Assembly: GCF_900114005.1 (NCBI RefSeq)
Contig: NZ_FORM01000004.1
Span: 1 to 64,000, forward strand
Origin: Olleya namhaensis
Lineage (GTDB): Bacteria > Bacteroidota > Bacteroidia > Flavobacteriales > Flavobacteriaceae
Direction of reading: 5' to 3'
Length of the DNA stretch: 64,000 nucleotides
The translations under genes were made by a program, and so were the position numbers. Below, piece by piece: positions 1 to 8,587 of the stretch. Below the pieces are notes generated by a model. That model made no database searches, had not been told where the DNA came from, and worked only from the letters and a program-made list of their open reading frames with translations. The first letter of the stretch is position 1; each line of letters begins with the position of its first letter.

Positions 1-1821
1 GAAGTAATCACAGCAACAACAGATTGTGATATGGATGGATTAACTGATGCAGAAGAGATCAACGGACCAGATGGAGATCCAACAACAGATGACGGAACAG
101 ACCCAACAGATCCTGATACAGATGGAGATGGTGTGTTAGACGGAACAGAAGTTACAAACGGAACAAATCCAAATGATGCTTGTGAGTATAACGTAGCAGA
201 TATTACAGAAGTAATCACAGCAGCAATAGATTGTGATATGGATGGTTTATTAGATGTTGAAGAAGTTACAGGAGTAGATGATCCATCTACACCAGCTGAT
301 CCAGCAGGAAACACAACTGATCCTTCAGATCCTGATACAGATGGAGATGGAGTAACAGATGGACAAGAAGCTTTAGATGGAACAAATCCTAATGATGCAT
401 GTGACTATGTAGTAGCAAGTATTACATTGACTATTGATTCAGGAGCAGATTGTGATATGGACGGATTAACAGATGCGGAAGAGCTTACAGGAGTAGATGA
501 TCCATCTACACCGGCTGATCCAGCAGGAAACACAACTGACCCTATAGATCCAGATACAGACGGAGACGGAGTAACAGATGGACAAGAAGCTTTAGATGGA
601 ACAGATCCTAATGATGCATGTGACTATTTAGTAGCAAGTGTTACATTGACTATTGATTCTGGAGCAGATTGTGATATGGATGGTTTATTAGATGTTGAAG
701 AAGTTACAGGAGTAGATGATCCATCTACACCAGCTGATCCAGCAGGAAACACGACTGATCCTACAGATCCTGATACAGATGGAGATGGAGTAATTGACGG
801 ACAAGAAGCTTTAGACTTAACAGATCCTAATGATCCTTGTAATTATTTATTAGGAAGTATTACTTTAGCTCAAGATTCAGTATTCCTTGATGCGGATTGT
901 GATGGTGATGGAGTAAGTAATGGTCAAGAAGAAATAGACGGAACAGATGCATTAGATCCTTGTGATTACTTAGCAACAAGTCAAGATATTTCAATAGTAT
1001 CTGCAGCTTGGGAAGCAATTGATTGTGATGGAGATGGTGTAGTTAACGGAACAGAATTAGAAGATAGTACTGATCCTCAAAACCCATGTGACTTTATTAC
1101 ATCAAGTACTACAGTTCCTCAATCTATGGAATGGTTAGCTGGAGATTGTGATATGGATAACGTGTCTAACGGAGAAGAATTTCCTTTAGGAGATACAGAC
1201 GGAGATGGTATACCTAACTGGATGGATACTGATGATGATAATGATGGTGTAGATACTATTAACGAAGATTATGCTGATACTGATGATTCTGATGGTGATA
1301 TAGATCCTACGGGAGATGATGATCCAACTAACGATGATACAGACGGAGATGGTATTCCAGATTACTTAGATACGGATGATGATAATGATGGAATTTTAAC
1401 TCCAGATGAGTATCCAGACCCTAATGAAGATGGTATCGGATTCGGTGATGATGCAGTAGATAGTGATGGTGATGGTTTACCAGATTACTTAGATGTAAAC
1501 AACGCAGCGCCTTCTGAAGATGATCTTGAAATATTTAATGCGGTTACGCCTAACGGAGATGGTGAAAACGATGTGTTTATTATTAGAAACATTGAGCTTT
1601 ACCCTGAAAATACTGTTAAGATTTATAACAGATGGGGAGTTATTGTATATGAAACGTCAGGATACGCTCAAAACGGAAACTTCTTTAAAGGAGAGTCTAA
1701 TGGTAGAGTAAATGTTCAAGTTGATGAGCAATTACCAGTAGGAACTTACTTCTATACTATTGAGTATAATAAGTCAGGTGAAACTAAATCAAGAGCTGGA
1801 TACTTATATATCCAACGATAA
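1..1821 (+). CDS. SprB-like giant surface adhesin, C-terminal part (5' end outside window)
   Basis: The reading frame is already open at base 1, so only the last 606 residues are visible. The first ~380 residues are near-identical tandem modules rich in DxDxDG motifs (thrombospondin type 3-like calcium-binding repeats), each with a CDxDG Cys. Further DTDGDG repeats follow at ~390-500. Residues ~510-606 form a type-B T9SS sorting domain (TPNGDG, then VKIYNRWG and a GTYFY strand, ending YIQR), the family known from gliding-motility adhesins. Such proteins cross the outer membrane through the T9SS and are held at the cell surface. The next genes encode PorP/SprF and a PorE-like protein, the arrangement known for SprB/SprF, so this is probably the secreted partner of that PorP/SprF. 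The full protein could be several thousand residues long. Confidence 0.85.
   Translation, partial: EVITATTDCDMDGLTDAEEINGPDGDPTTDDGTDPTDPDTDGDGVLDGTEVTNGTNPNDACEYNVADITEVITAAIDCDMDGLLDVEEVTGVDDPSTPADPAGNTTDPSDPDTDGDGVTDGQEALDGTNPNDACDYVVASITLTIDSGADCDMDGLTDAEELTGVDDPSTPADPAGNTTDPIDPDTDGDGVTDGQEALDGTDPNDACDYLVASVTLTIDSGADCDMDGLLDVEEVTGVDDPSTPADPAGNTTDPTDPDTDGDGVIDGQEALDLTDPNDPCNYLLGSITLAQDSVFLDADCDGDGVSNGQEEIDGTDALDPCDYLATSQDISIVSAAWEAIDCDGDGVVNGTELEDSTDPQNPCDFITSSTTVPQSMEWLAGDCDMDNVSNGEEFPLGDTDGDGIPNWMDTDDDNDGVDTINEDYADTDDSDGDIDPTGDDDPTNDDTDGDGIPDYLDTDDDNDGILTPDEYPDPNEDGIGFGDDAVDSDGDGLPDYLDVNNAAPSEDDLEIFNAVTPNGDGENDVFIIRNIELYPENTVKIYNRWGVIVYETSGYAQNGNFFKGESNGRVNVQVDEQLPVGTYFYTIEYNKSGETKSRAGYLYIQR
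231..890 (+). repeat. 219-bp tandem coding repeats in the adhesin
   Basis: The segment starting TGTGATATGG recurs at 231, 450 and 669, an exact period of 219 bp (73 codons). The copies differ mostly at single bases. A diverged copy precedes them at 27 and shorter relatives follow at about 898. Each unit encodes a CDMDG...DPSTPADPAG...DPDTDGDG...DPNDACDY module. Confidence 0.9.
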
Positions 1822-1836
1822 TAATTAATAAAAAAA

Positions 1837-1864
1837 AGAGATAGCCTTTCAAATGGCTATCTCT
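1837..1864 (+). terminator. Hairpin after adhesin gene
   Basis: A perfect 10-bp stem (AGAGATAGCC / GGCTATCTCT) with an 8-nt loop starts 15 bases after the adhesin stop. There is an A-run before it but no T-run after it, so it may only partly stop + strand transcription and let some reach the PorP/SprF gene. Confidence 0.5.
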
Positions 1865-1893
1865 AATTAAAGAATAATTATACCCTATTTATA

Positions 1894-2829
1894 ATGAAAA
1901 ATAAAATTTTAATTTTAGTAACTCTTATAAGTGCTTTTAGCTTTATAGATGTTTCTGCCCAGCAAGATGCTCAGTTTACTCAGTATATGTATAACACTAT
2001 GAGTGTAAACCCGGCTTACGCAGGGTCTAGAGATGGTTTAAGTGCGTTATTGTTATACCGTACGCAATGGGTTGGATTAGACGGAGCGCCAGATACTGGT
2101 ACTTTCAATATCCATTCACCTATTGGAGGAGAAGATGGTAAAGTAGGTTTAGGTTTATCTGTTGTAAATGACAGAATAGGTCCAACACAGGAAACTTATG
2201 TTGATGTTGACTTTTCATATACTATTAATACATCGGATAAAGGAAGATTATCTTTAGGTTTAAAAGCCGGTGGTCACTTGTTAGATGTTAAGTATTCTGA
2301 ATTAAATCAATATAATGCTGGGGATCCATTATTACAAACGGATATCGAAAATAAATTTTCGCCAAATGTTGGTGCTGGTATATATTACCGTAGTGCAGAT
2401 AAGTGGTACTTAGGTTTATCTGTTCCTAATTTATTAGAAACAAAGCATTTTGATGAAGCGTCTTTATCTCAAGCGACAGAAAGAATGAATGCTTATTTAA
2501 TTGGAGGTTATGTATTTGATATTAATACAGATTTAAAATTAAAGCCAGCATTTTTAATGAAAGCTGTTACAGGAGCACCATTACAAGCAGATTTAACTGT
2601 AAACGCATTATATAAAGAAAAATTTACTGTTGGTTTAGCATACCGTTGGTCTGCTGCATTAAGTGGACTTTTAGGATACCAAGTTTCGGATAGTTTAATG
2701 CTAGGGTTTGGATATGATAGAGAGGTTACAGATTTAGGGCAAACACAATTTAATTCAGGTTCTTTTGAAGTGTTTTTAAGATTTGAACCAAGAGATCTTA
2801 CTAAGATTTTATCACCAAGATTCTTTTAA
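1894..2829 (+). CDS. PorP/SprF family type IX secretion system membrane protein
   Basis: A 311-residue outer-membrane beta-barrel protein. It begins with a signal peptide of ~22 residues ending SAQ. The mature start QDAQFTQYMYNTMSVNPAYAGS is the hallmark of the PorP/SprF family, followed by alternating strands and a C-terminal strand ending RFEPRDL. Family members sit in the outer membrane and are needed for secretion or attachment of the T9SS cargo encoded beside them (SprF for SprB). The gene lies 72 bases after the adhesin stop and 23 bases before the OmpA-like gene. The neighbours suggest it serves the upstream adhesin. It could instead be the core PorP, but the adhesin neighbour favours the SprF-like role. 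Confidence 0.9.
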   Translation: MKNKILILVTLISAFSFIDVSAQQDAQFTQYMYNTMSVNPAYAGSRDGLSALLLYRTQWVGLDGAPDTGTFNIHSPIGGEDGKVGLGLSVVNDRIGPTQETYVDVDFSYTINTSDKGRLSLGLKAGGHLLDVKYSELNQYNAGDPLLQTDIENKFSPNVGAGIYYRSADKWYLGLSVPNLLETKHFDEASLSQATERMNAYLIGGYVFDINTDLKLKPAFLMKAVTGAPLQADLTVNALYKEKFTVGLAYRWSAALSGLLGYQVSDSLMLGFGYDREVTDLGQTQFNSGSFEVFLRFEPRDLTKILSPRFF

Positions 2830-2852
2830 TATATATATAGACAATATAGATT

Positions 2853-4766
2853 ATGAAAAATAAATATATACTTTCTACTTTAATCATTCTACTAACATTT
2901 ACCTTTTCATTTGCACAAGATGATGGTATCTCTTCTAGTACAGATAAAAAGTACGATAAGCTTTCTTACATAGAAACAACTAAGGAATTGTTGAAACTAG
3001 TAGAGAAAGGAAATAAAACACCAGAAGTTTACAAAAAGTTAGCTAACTCTTATTATTTCAATACTCAGATGGAGGATGCCTCTAAATGGTACGGAGAGTT
3101 ATTTAAATTAGATGCAGTTGTAGAATATGAGTATTACTACAGATATGCAATGAGTTTAAAAGCAATTGGAGACTACGAGAATGCTAACGTTAACATGAGA
3201 AAGTTTGCTACGTATAAGCCAGAAGATTCTAGAGCAATATTATTTTCTAAATCACCTAATTATTTAGAAGCTATTGAAGCGCTTTCAGGAGATTTCGAAT
3301 TAGAAAATTTAGATATAAACTCTCGTTTTTCTGATTTTGGTACTTCTTTTTATAAAGATGGAATTGTTTTCGCTTCATCAAGAGGAGAAGGTAAATTATA
3401 CAAATGGAATGAACAACCATTTTTAGATTTGTATTATTCAGTTAACGAAACTGATGATGTAAAGGTTTTTTCTCCTAAGTTAAATACAAAGTTTCATGAG
3501 TCTTCTACGTCATTCACTCAAGATGGAAATACAATTTACTTTACAAGAAATAATTACTTTAAGGGTAAAGTTAAAAAGAGTGATGAAAAAGTTAATGGTT
3601 TAAAAATATTTAAAGCTGAATTTATTAATGGTGCATGGACTAATTTAGTTAGTATGCCTTTTAATAACAATCAATATAACGTTGCTCACCCAGCACTAAG
3701 TTTAGATGAGACTAAATTATATTTTGCTAGTGATATGCCTGGTACTCACGGTAAGTCTGATATCTATTATGTTGATATTTTAGAAGATGGTACTTATGGA
3801 GAGCCTGTTAATTTAGGTGGGGATATTAATACAGAGGGTAGAGAAAATTTTCCGTACATAAGTAATAATGGAACACTTTACTTTTCTTCTGATGGACACC
3901 AAGGTTTAGGAGGTTTAGATATTTTTATGACTAAGCTTGATGATGTTAATCATGAAGTAGTAAACTTAGGGAAGCCATTAAATAGTTCTAGAGATGATTT
4001 TGAGTTTATTATTGACGAGTTTTCTAACACAGGATACTTAACATCTAATAGATATAACGGAAAAGGTGATGATGATATTTACAAGTTTACTAGAACATTC
4101 TGTACGCAATTAATATCTGGTACGACAGTAAACAAATTGACTAACGTTATTATACCTTACGCAAGTGTTGTAGTTATAAACGAAAAAGGAGTTGAAGTAC
4201 AAAACTTAACTTCTGATCAAAATGGAGCATTTAGTTATGAAGGACCGTGTAACAAACAAAAGTATAATATCATAGCATCTAAAGATGGTTATATTCAAGC
4301 GGATCAAACATTCTTAGTTAATCCTAAGAAGAAAGAGGATGTGGTTTTAAAACTAAACTTAACACCTGAAACTACAAAACCTGCAGAAGTTGGTATGGAC
4401 TTAGTAGAAGTGTTAGATTTAAATCCAATATACTTTGATTTTGACAAGTCTAACATTAGACCAGATGCTGAAGTTGAATTATGGAAAGTAATTAATTACA
4501 TGAGAAAATATCCTTCAGTAAGAATCGATGTTCAGTCTCATACAGATTCAAGAGCAACAGATGATTACAACTGGGCATTATCTAACAGAAGAAACGTTTC
4601 AACTAAACAATACATAATCCAGGAAGGTGGTATTGCTGCTGATAGATTAGAAGGTAGAGGTTATGGAGAAACAATGTTAGTAAACAGATGTAGTAACGGT
4701 GTAAAATGTACCGAAGACGAACATGATTGGAATAGAAGAAGTAACTTTATTATTATCAACAGATAG
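2853..4766 (+). CDS. PorE-like OmpA family protein (TPR, PD40 propeller, CRD, OmpA domains)
   Basis: A 637-residue exported protein with an N-terminal signal peptide (cleavage near FAQ, residue ~21). Domains in order are TPR-like helices (~40-150), PD40/WD40-like propeller blades (~170-410, with repeated SSDGHQG/ASDMPGTHGKSDIYYVD-type motifs), a carboxypeptidase-regulatory-like beta-sandwich (~420-500), and an OmpA peptidoglycan-binding domain (~520-637, with NPIYFDFDKSNIRPDA and an SNRR segment). This order matches PorE, a protein linking the T9SS to peptidoglycan. Paralogues commonly sit beside PorP/SprF-adhesin pairs, as here, so this may be a locus-specific copy and not the core PorE. A strong terminator follows. 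Confidence 0.85.
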   Translation: MKNKYILSTLIILLTFTFSFAQDDGISSSTDKKYDKLSYIETTKELLKLVEKGNKTPEVYKKLANSYYFNTQMEDASKWYGELFKLDAVVEYEYYYRYAMSLKAIGDYENANVNMRKFATYKPEDSRAILFSKSPNYLEAIEALSGDFELENLDINSRFSDFGTSFYKDGIVFASSRGEGKLYKWNEQPFLDLYYSVNETDDVKVFSPKLNTKFHESSTSFTQDGNTIYFTRNNYFKGKVKKSDEKVNGLKIFKAEFINGAWTNLVSMPFNNNQYNVAHPALSLDETKLYFASDMPGTHGKSDIYYVDILEDGTYGEPVNLGGDINTEGRENFPYISNNGTLYFSSDGHQGLGGLDIFMTKLDDVNHEVVNLGKPLNSSRDDFEFIIDEFSNTGYLTSNRYNGKGDDDIYKFTRTFCTQLISGTTVNKLTNVIIPYASVVVINEKGVEVQNLTSDQNGAFSYEGPCNKQKYNIIASKDGYIQADQTFLVNPKKKEDVVLKLNLTPETTKPAEVGMDLVEVLDLNPIYFDFDKSNIRPDAEVELWKVINYMRKYPSVRIDVQSHTDSRATDDYNWALSNRRNVSTKQYIIQEGGIAADRLEGRGYGETMLVNRCSNGVKCTEDEHDWNRRSNFIIINR

Positions 4767-4790
4767 TATTTAAGTTTATTTATCATAGTA

Positions 4791-4823
4791 AAAAAAGCAC
4801 CTCTTTTAGAGGTGCTTTTTTTA
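4791..4823 (+). terminator. Intrinsic terminator after the adhesin locus
   Basis: A perfect 9-bp stem AGCACCTCT / AGAGGTGCT with a TTT loop is flanked by an A-run and a T-run. It ends the adhesin/PorP/PorE-like transcript. Confidence 0.9.
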
Positions 4824-4864
4824 TTAAATTCTACTTAAAATAAATTTTTCAATTATCTAAGTAT

Positions 4865-4872
4865 TAACTTTG
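4865..4872 (+). promoter_or_regulatory. Bacteroidota -7 box for idi-queD
   Basis: TAACTTTG matches the Bacteroidota TAnnTTTG element, 17 bases before the idi ATG. No clear TTG was found in the -33 position, so the site rests on the -7 box. Confidence 0.5.
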
Positions 4873-4889
4873 TGTATTAATTATAATTA

Positions 4890-5429
4890 ATGAAAGAAGA
4901 AAACGTAATTTTAGTAAATGAGTTTGATGAGCAAATAGGATTGATGCCTAAAATGGAAGCACATGAAAAAGCGCTGCTTCATAGAGCATTTTCAGTATTT
5001 GTATTTAATGATCAAAACGAATTAATGTTACAACAAAGAGCATTAAGTAAATACCACTCTCCAGGATTATGGACTAATACATGTTGCAGTCATCAAAGAG
5101 AAGGAGAAAGTAATATACAAGCTGGTACTAGACGCTTAATGGAAGAAATGGGGTTTGCAACCACTCTAGAAGAGAAAACATCTTTTATATACAAAGCACC
5201 CTTTGATAACGGTTTAACAGAGCACGAATTAGACCATATCATGGTTGGGTATTATCAAGAAGACCCAAACATTAATAAAGAAGAAGTAGAGGCTTGGAAA
5301 TGGATGCCATTAGAAGACGTTAAGTCAGATATTATTAATCAACCAGAATTATATACGGCTTGGTTTAAAATAATATTTGATAAGTTTTATGAATTTATAA
5401 ATATCAATCATGAGAGTAACAGTAAGTAG
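4890..5429 (+). CDS. idi: Isopentenyl-diphosphate delta-isomerase (type I)
   Basis: A 179-residue cytoplasmic Nudix-fold enzyme that interconverts isopentenyl and dimethylallyl diphosphate, the entry to isoprenoid (menaquinone, carotenoid, undecaprenol) synthesis. Visible family motifs are LHRAFSVFVF (~30), the Mg/Zn site and catalytic Cys in TNTCCSHQREGE (~62-73), the Nudix-like RRLMEEMGF (~81-89) and the catalytic Glu in NGLTEHELDH (~107-116). The length fits the type I family. It overlaps queD by 20 bp, so the two are co-transcribed, although the pathways are unrelated. Confidence 0.95.
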   Translation: MKEENVILVNEFDEQIGLMPKMEAHEKALLHRAFSVFVFNDQNELMLQQRALSKYHSPGLWTNTCCSHQREGESNIQAGTRRLMEEMGFATTLEEKTSFIYKAPFDNGLTEHELDHIMVGYYQEDPNINKEEVEAWKWMPLEDVKSDIINQPELYTAWFKIIFDKFYEFININHESNSK

Positions 5430-5820
5430 AAAAGCACATTTTAATTCAGCGCATAGATTGTATCGTAAAGATTGGTCGTTTGAAAAAAATAACGAGATCT
5501 TCGGGAAATGTAATAACCCAAACTATCATGGTCATAATTACGAATTGATAGCTAGTGTTACTGGTGCAATAGATCAAGAAACAGGGTTTGTTATAGATGT
5601 CAAGATTTTAAAGGATATTATTAAGGCTGAAGTCGAAGATGCTTTTGATCATAAAAATTTAAATCTAGATGTACCGGAGTTTAAAGATTTAAACCCAACA
5701 GCAGAAAATATAGCTGTGGTTATCTATAATAAAATAAAGGCAAAACTTAAATCTAACTTAGAGCTAGAGGTTACGTTGTACGAAACACCAAGAAACTTTG
5801 TTAGTTATTCTGGCAAATAA
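5410..5820 (+). CDS. queD: 6-carboxytetrahydropterin synthase (QueD/PTPS family)
   Basis: A 136-residue member of the 6-pyruvoyl-tetrahydropterin synthase family. In bacteria it usually makes 6-carboxy-5,6,7,8-tetrahydropterin for queuosine and other 7-deazapurines. Zinc ligands are H15 (FNSAH) and H40/H42 (NYHGHNY). The nucleophilic Cys is C34 in FGKCNNP, and a DHKNLN motif with a later Glu (ATLYE-type, here VTLYETPRN) completes the active site. The ATG lies inside the end of idi. Other queuosine genes are not in the window, so the pathway is inferred from the family. Confidence 0.9.
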   Translation: MRVTVSRKAHFNSAHRLYRKDWSFEKNNEIFGKCNNPNYHGHNYELIASVTGAIDQETGFVIDVKILKDIIKAEVEDAFDHKNLNLDVPEFKDLNPTAENIAVVIYNKIKAKLKSNLELEVTLYETPRNFVSYSGK

Positions 5821-5884
5821 TCTATCTAATATAAATAAAGGCTTTAAAATGCATATAAATAGTTTTAATTTCGAACTTTATATG

Positions 5885-5892
5885 TAGCTTTG
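5885..5892 (+). promoter_or_regulatory. Bacteroidota -7 box upstream of small ORF
   Basis: TAGCTTTG (TAnnTTTG) lies 22 bases before the ATG at 5915. The -33 region is AT-rich without a clear TTG. Confidence 0.45.
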
Positions 5893-5914
5893 CAGCTAAT
5901 TAAATTAAAAAGTT

Positions 5915-6184
5915 ATGGCAAATAAAAGAGACCTAAAAAAAGACATTAATTACGTTTTAGGAGATATTATTGAAGCAGTATACGTTTGGGAATATTCAAA
6001 CACTGATAAGGACAATTCTAAAAGTGAAGCAATTATAGATGACGCTATTGAGACATTTGACGATCTTATTTCTAAATTAAACACAAAAGTTGAAGAAAAT
6101 AAGAAGGCTCATTTTAACGCTATTAAGTCTGACCTTGAGGTTAAAGGACGTGCGTTGATTGAAAGAATAAATAAATTAGGATAA
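5915..6184 (+). CDS. Small conserved hypothetical protein
   Basis: An 89-residue, charged, probably all-helical cytoplasmic protein (many Lys/Glu/Asp, no signal peptide, no Cys). It begins MANKRDLKKDINYVLGDI and looks like two or three helices with heptad-like spacing. The family's function is not known to me. It has its own -7 box and stands 58 bases before tRNA-Thr with no terminator between, so read-through into the tRNA is possible. Coding is supported by the promoter, the compact spacing and a typical flavobacterial composition. Confidence 0.75.
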   Translation: MANKRDLKKDINYVLGDIIEAVYVWEYSNTDKDNSKSEAIIDDAIETFDDLISKLNTKVEENKKAHFNAIKSDLEVKGRALIERINKLG

Positions 6185-6201
6185 TTTATTTGAAAAAAAG
6201 T

Positions 6202-6231
6202 TTGCCAATGTAATAGTTAGTATTATATTTG
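6202..6231 (+). promoter_or_regulatory. tRNA promoter (TTG-19-TATATTTG)
   Basis: TTG at 6202-6204 and TATATTTG at 6224-6231 are separated by 19 bp, a full match to the Bacteroidota housekeeping promoter. The tRNA begins 12 bases after it. Confidence 0.75.
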
Positions 6232-6242
6232 CCAACTCTTTT

Positions 6243-6316
6243 GCCGATGTAGCTCAGCTGGCTAGAGCAGCTGATTTGTAATCAGCAGGTCGTGGGTTCG
6301 AGTCCCTCCATCGGCT
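6243..6316 (+). tRNA. tRNA-Thr (anticodon UGU)
   Basis: A 74-nt cloverleaf. The acceptor stem GCCGATG pairs with CATCGGC, with discriminator T. The D-arm is GCTC...GAGC. The anticodon stem GCTGA/TCAGC closes the loop TTTGTAA, whose central TGT reads ACA threonine codons. The T-arm contains GGTTCGAGTCC. No CCA is encoded; the CCA-adding-type enzyme at 54113 could supply it. Confidence 0.97.
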
Positions 6317-6318
6317 CT

Positions 6319-6351
6319 AAAAAGCTTCTCAATTTGAGAAGCTTTTTTTTT
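6319..6351 (+). terminator. tRNA terminator
   Basis: A 9-bp stem AGCTTCTCA / TGAGAAGCT with an ATT loop and a run of nine T lies directly after the tRNA. Confidence 0.9.
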
Positions 6352-6382
6352 GCCTATAATTGAAGCTTTAAGTCAAGGCATA

Positions 6383-6417
6383 AAAAAAACCATTTAATTT
6401 ATTAAATGGTTTTTTTA
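6383..6417 (-). terminator. Terminator of the DUF4369 gene (bidirectional)
   Basis: A 10-bp stem ACCATTTAAT / ATTAAATGGT has an A-run on one side and a T-run on the other. It sits just past the stop of the minus-strand gene at 6436. Confidence 0.8.
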
Positions 6418-6435
6418 TAAGTGTAAATTGGTAAT

Positions 6436-7134
6436 CTATTGTTCTGATTTTTTAATATCTAGGATGTATTGATTTAATTCTTTACCATACTTTGATGCTT
6501 TTACTTTAGGAGACAATACACTATTGATTGTATCTAAGTATTTGACATTAGCATCATATATTTCTGAAAGCGCTAAATAAGGTGCTACTTCACTATCACT
6601 ATGCGACACAGCAAAATTGGCAGTATATAAATATTTTCTTTTTGTAAAGGTTTTTAAAGCAGTTTCTGTCTTTTTAAGTGTAATAGTGTCATTATCCTTT
6701 GCAGCTTCAAACAACGCTTTAGTAAGGTCTAAATTTTTATCGTTAAACTTACTGATCATAGATAAGTATTCCTCTAAAGTTTCGTGTTGCTTTGAGCCTT
6801 TGATTTTAGCATCATAAGCAAAGTTGTCTAATGATGTTTGTATTGTAGTCAACCCTTTGTCTCCAAAAAACGAGATACGATCATCTTCTTTTGTGTTTTT
6901 ATTTAGGTATAAGTAAAACATTTCTGGCTCTGTAATGTCTGAAACTAGCTTAAAGTCTGAGGTACCATTTATTATTATGGAATCCATAGTAACTAAAACG
7001 GTATCTTGAACCTTCTTTAAATAGATTGTACCTTTTTTTAATCCTTTGACAGTTCCAGTTACGGTTAATTTGTCAGTGTCATTCCCACAAGAAAATATAG
7101 AAACTAATAGTAATAATGCAATAATTTTTTTCAT
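6436..7134 (-). CDS. DUF4369 domain lipoprotein
   Basis: A 232-residue predicted lipoprotein. The signal MKKIIALLLLVSIFSC ends in a lipobox Cys at 16. The following DUF4369 beta-rich segment is TGTVKGLKKGTIYLKKV...DSIIINGTSDFKL...PEMFYLYL (~25-115), then a helical C-terminal region. In many Bacteroidota proteins DUF4369 is the N-terminal part of a TlpA-like thiol:disulfide protein; here the thioredoxin domain with its CxxC is absent and the protein ends after the helical part. It is probably attached to the periplasmic face of a membrane. Function is unknown. It is a single gene between two terminator-bounded units. Confidence 0.8.
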   Translation of the reverse strand: MKKIIALLLLVSIFSCGNDTDKLTVTGTVKGLKKGTIYLKKVQDTVLVTMDSIIINGTSDFKLVSDITEPEMFYLYLNKNTKEDDRISFFGDKGLTTIQTSLDNFAYDAKIKGSKQHETLEEYLSMISKFNDKNLDLTKALFEAAKDNDTITLKKTETALKTFTKRKYLYTANFAVSHSDSEVAPYLALSEIYDANVKYLDTINSVLSPKVKASKYGKELNQYILDIKKSEQ

Positions 7135-7185
7135 CTAAAATTTGTTTTTAACGTTGGCAAATATCAATTAAAAAATACAATAATA

Positions 7186-8493
7186 CTAACCGCCCGAGGC
7201 TAATTGCATTAAAATTGTACAACCAATTGCGGCTAAAGTACCAACAGCGTATCCAAATACAGCTAACAATACGCCAACAGTGGCTAGTGATGGATGGAAG
7301 GCGGAAGCAACAATAGGAGCAGAGGCTGCACCACCAACATTAGCTTGACTACCTACTGCTAAAAAGAAATAAGGCGCTTTTATAAGTTTAGCAATACCTA
7401 TCAATAGTAAGGCATGGATAGTCATCCATACAAACCCAATAGCTATTAAGCCTACATTGTCAAATATAGAGCTGATGTCAATTTTCATTCCAATAGTAGC
7501 AACTAGTATGTAAATAAATACGCTTCCAAATTTACTTGCGCCTGCACCTTCGTAATTTTTAGCTTTTGTAAACGATAGTAAAATAGCAACAATTGTTGCT
7601 ATACTTATCATCCAGAAAAACGTACTATCTAAAAATGTAAATGTGTTTTTTATTGTTGTAGACTCGATCTCGGATATTATTCTTCCAAAAAAAGGAGCTA
7701 TGTTATCAGCACTAAAATGAGCAAAACTTACTGTTCCAAAAGCAATTGCGGCTAGTAACATAAGGTCGGTAACTGTTGGGTTGCGTTTTACACTTTCCGT
7801 AAACTTGGACATTTTTTCTTTTAAAGCTTCAATAGACGATGTGTCAGCTTTTAACCATTTGTTTATTTTAGCGCGTTTTCCTATTCCTATTAATAGTATG
7901 GCCATCCAAACATTAGCCACAACTATATCAACAAAAACCATTTTACCATACTCTGCTTGATTATAACCGTAAATTTCTAGCATTGCAGTTTGGTTAGCGC
8001 CACCACCAATCCAACTTCCGGCTAAAGTTGATAATCCTCTCCATACAGCATCAGGTCCTACGCCTCCAACAGTCTCTGGCGAAATGGCAGATATTAGCAA
8101 TATTGCTATTGGACCTCCTATAATAATACCTACAGTTCCTGTAAAAAACATAATCAGGGCTTTCCAACCTAAATTAAATACTGCTTTTAGATCAATACTT
8201 AGTGTCATAAGTACTAAAGCAGCAGGTAATAGGTAACGACTGGCAACAAAATATAAGTTTGTTTTATGCGCTACAACAGTACCGGTATTTGTAGTAGTTT
8301 CCCATTCTGGAGCTATTAAACCAATGGTAGTTAGTATGGCGGGTAGCATATAGGCCATAAATAGCCCTGGTACAATTTTATAAAATTTTTCCCAGAAGCC
8401 TCCTTTTAAAGATTCTGTGTAAAAAATCAAACCTAATGCTAGCATTAACACCCCGAAAACAACGGTGTCGTTTGTAAATAATGGTTCACTCAT
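7186..8493 (-). CDS. DUF819 family membrane protein (putative permease)
   Basis: A 435-residue integral inner-membrane protein with about eleven hydrophobic segments and glycine-rich loops such as GSWIGGGANQTAM (~158) and a Gln-Asn pair in SQANVGGAASAP (~380). These fit the DUF819 family (YjcL-like), which resembles bile-acid/sodium symporters and other inverted-repeat transporters. The substrate is unknown. It is monocistronic, transcribed away from the small RNA array that begins 68 bases upstream of its start. Confidence 0.85.
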   Translation of the reverse strand: MSEPLFTNDTVVFGVLMLALGLIFYTESLKGGFWEKFYKIVPGLFMAYMLPAILTTIGLIAPEWETTTNTGTVVAHKTNLYFVASRYLLPAALVLMTLSIDLKAVFNLGWKALIMFFTGTVGIIIGGPIAILLISAISPETVGGVGPDAVWRGLSTLAGSWIGGGANQTAMLEIYGYNQAEYGKMVFVDIVVANVWMAILLIGIGKRAKINKWLKADTSSIEALKEKMSKFTESVKRNPTVTDLMLLAAIAFGTVSFAHFSADNIAPFFGRIISEIESTTIKNTFTFLDSTFFWMISIATIVAILLSFTKAKNYEGAGASKFGSVFIYILVATIGMKIDISSIFDNVGLIAIGFVWMTIHALLLIGIAKLIKAPYFFLAVGSQANVGGAASAPIVASAFHPSLATVGVLLAVFGYAVGTLAAIGCTILMQLASGG

Positions 8494-8561
8494 AGTGTTG
8501 GTATATTATTAACGCAAAATAATCAAATAAAATGGTTATTTAAAGCTCATAAAATAAAGTT

Positions 8562-8577
8562 TGGCACAGCATTTGTA
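8562..8577 (+). promoter_or_regulatory. Sigma-54 promoter of sRNA unit 1
   Basis: TGGCAC, 5 bp, TTGTA matches the -24/-12 consensus (TGGCAC-N5-TTGCW) with exact spacing. The expected start, about 12 nt past the -12 element, falls at ~8588, the first base of the closing stem of the RNA. Confidence 0.75.
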
Positions 8578-8587
8578 TTATAGAAGT

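Noticed and set aside
231-890. Repeat array resembling a CRISPR
   Set aside because: The period is 219 bp with no unique spacers, and the repeats are in-frame coding modules.
7140-7160. TTGGCAA upstream of the DUF4369 gene as a sigma-54 site
   Set aside because: No -12 TTGC element at the right spacing on either strand.
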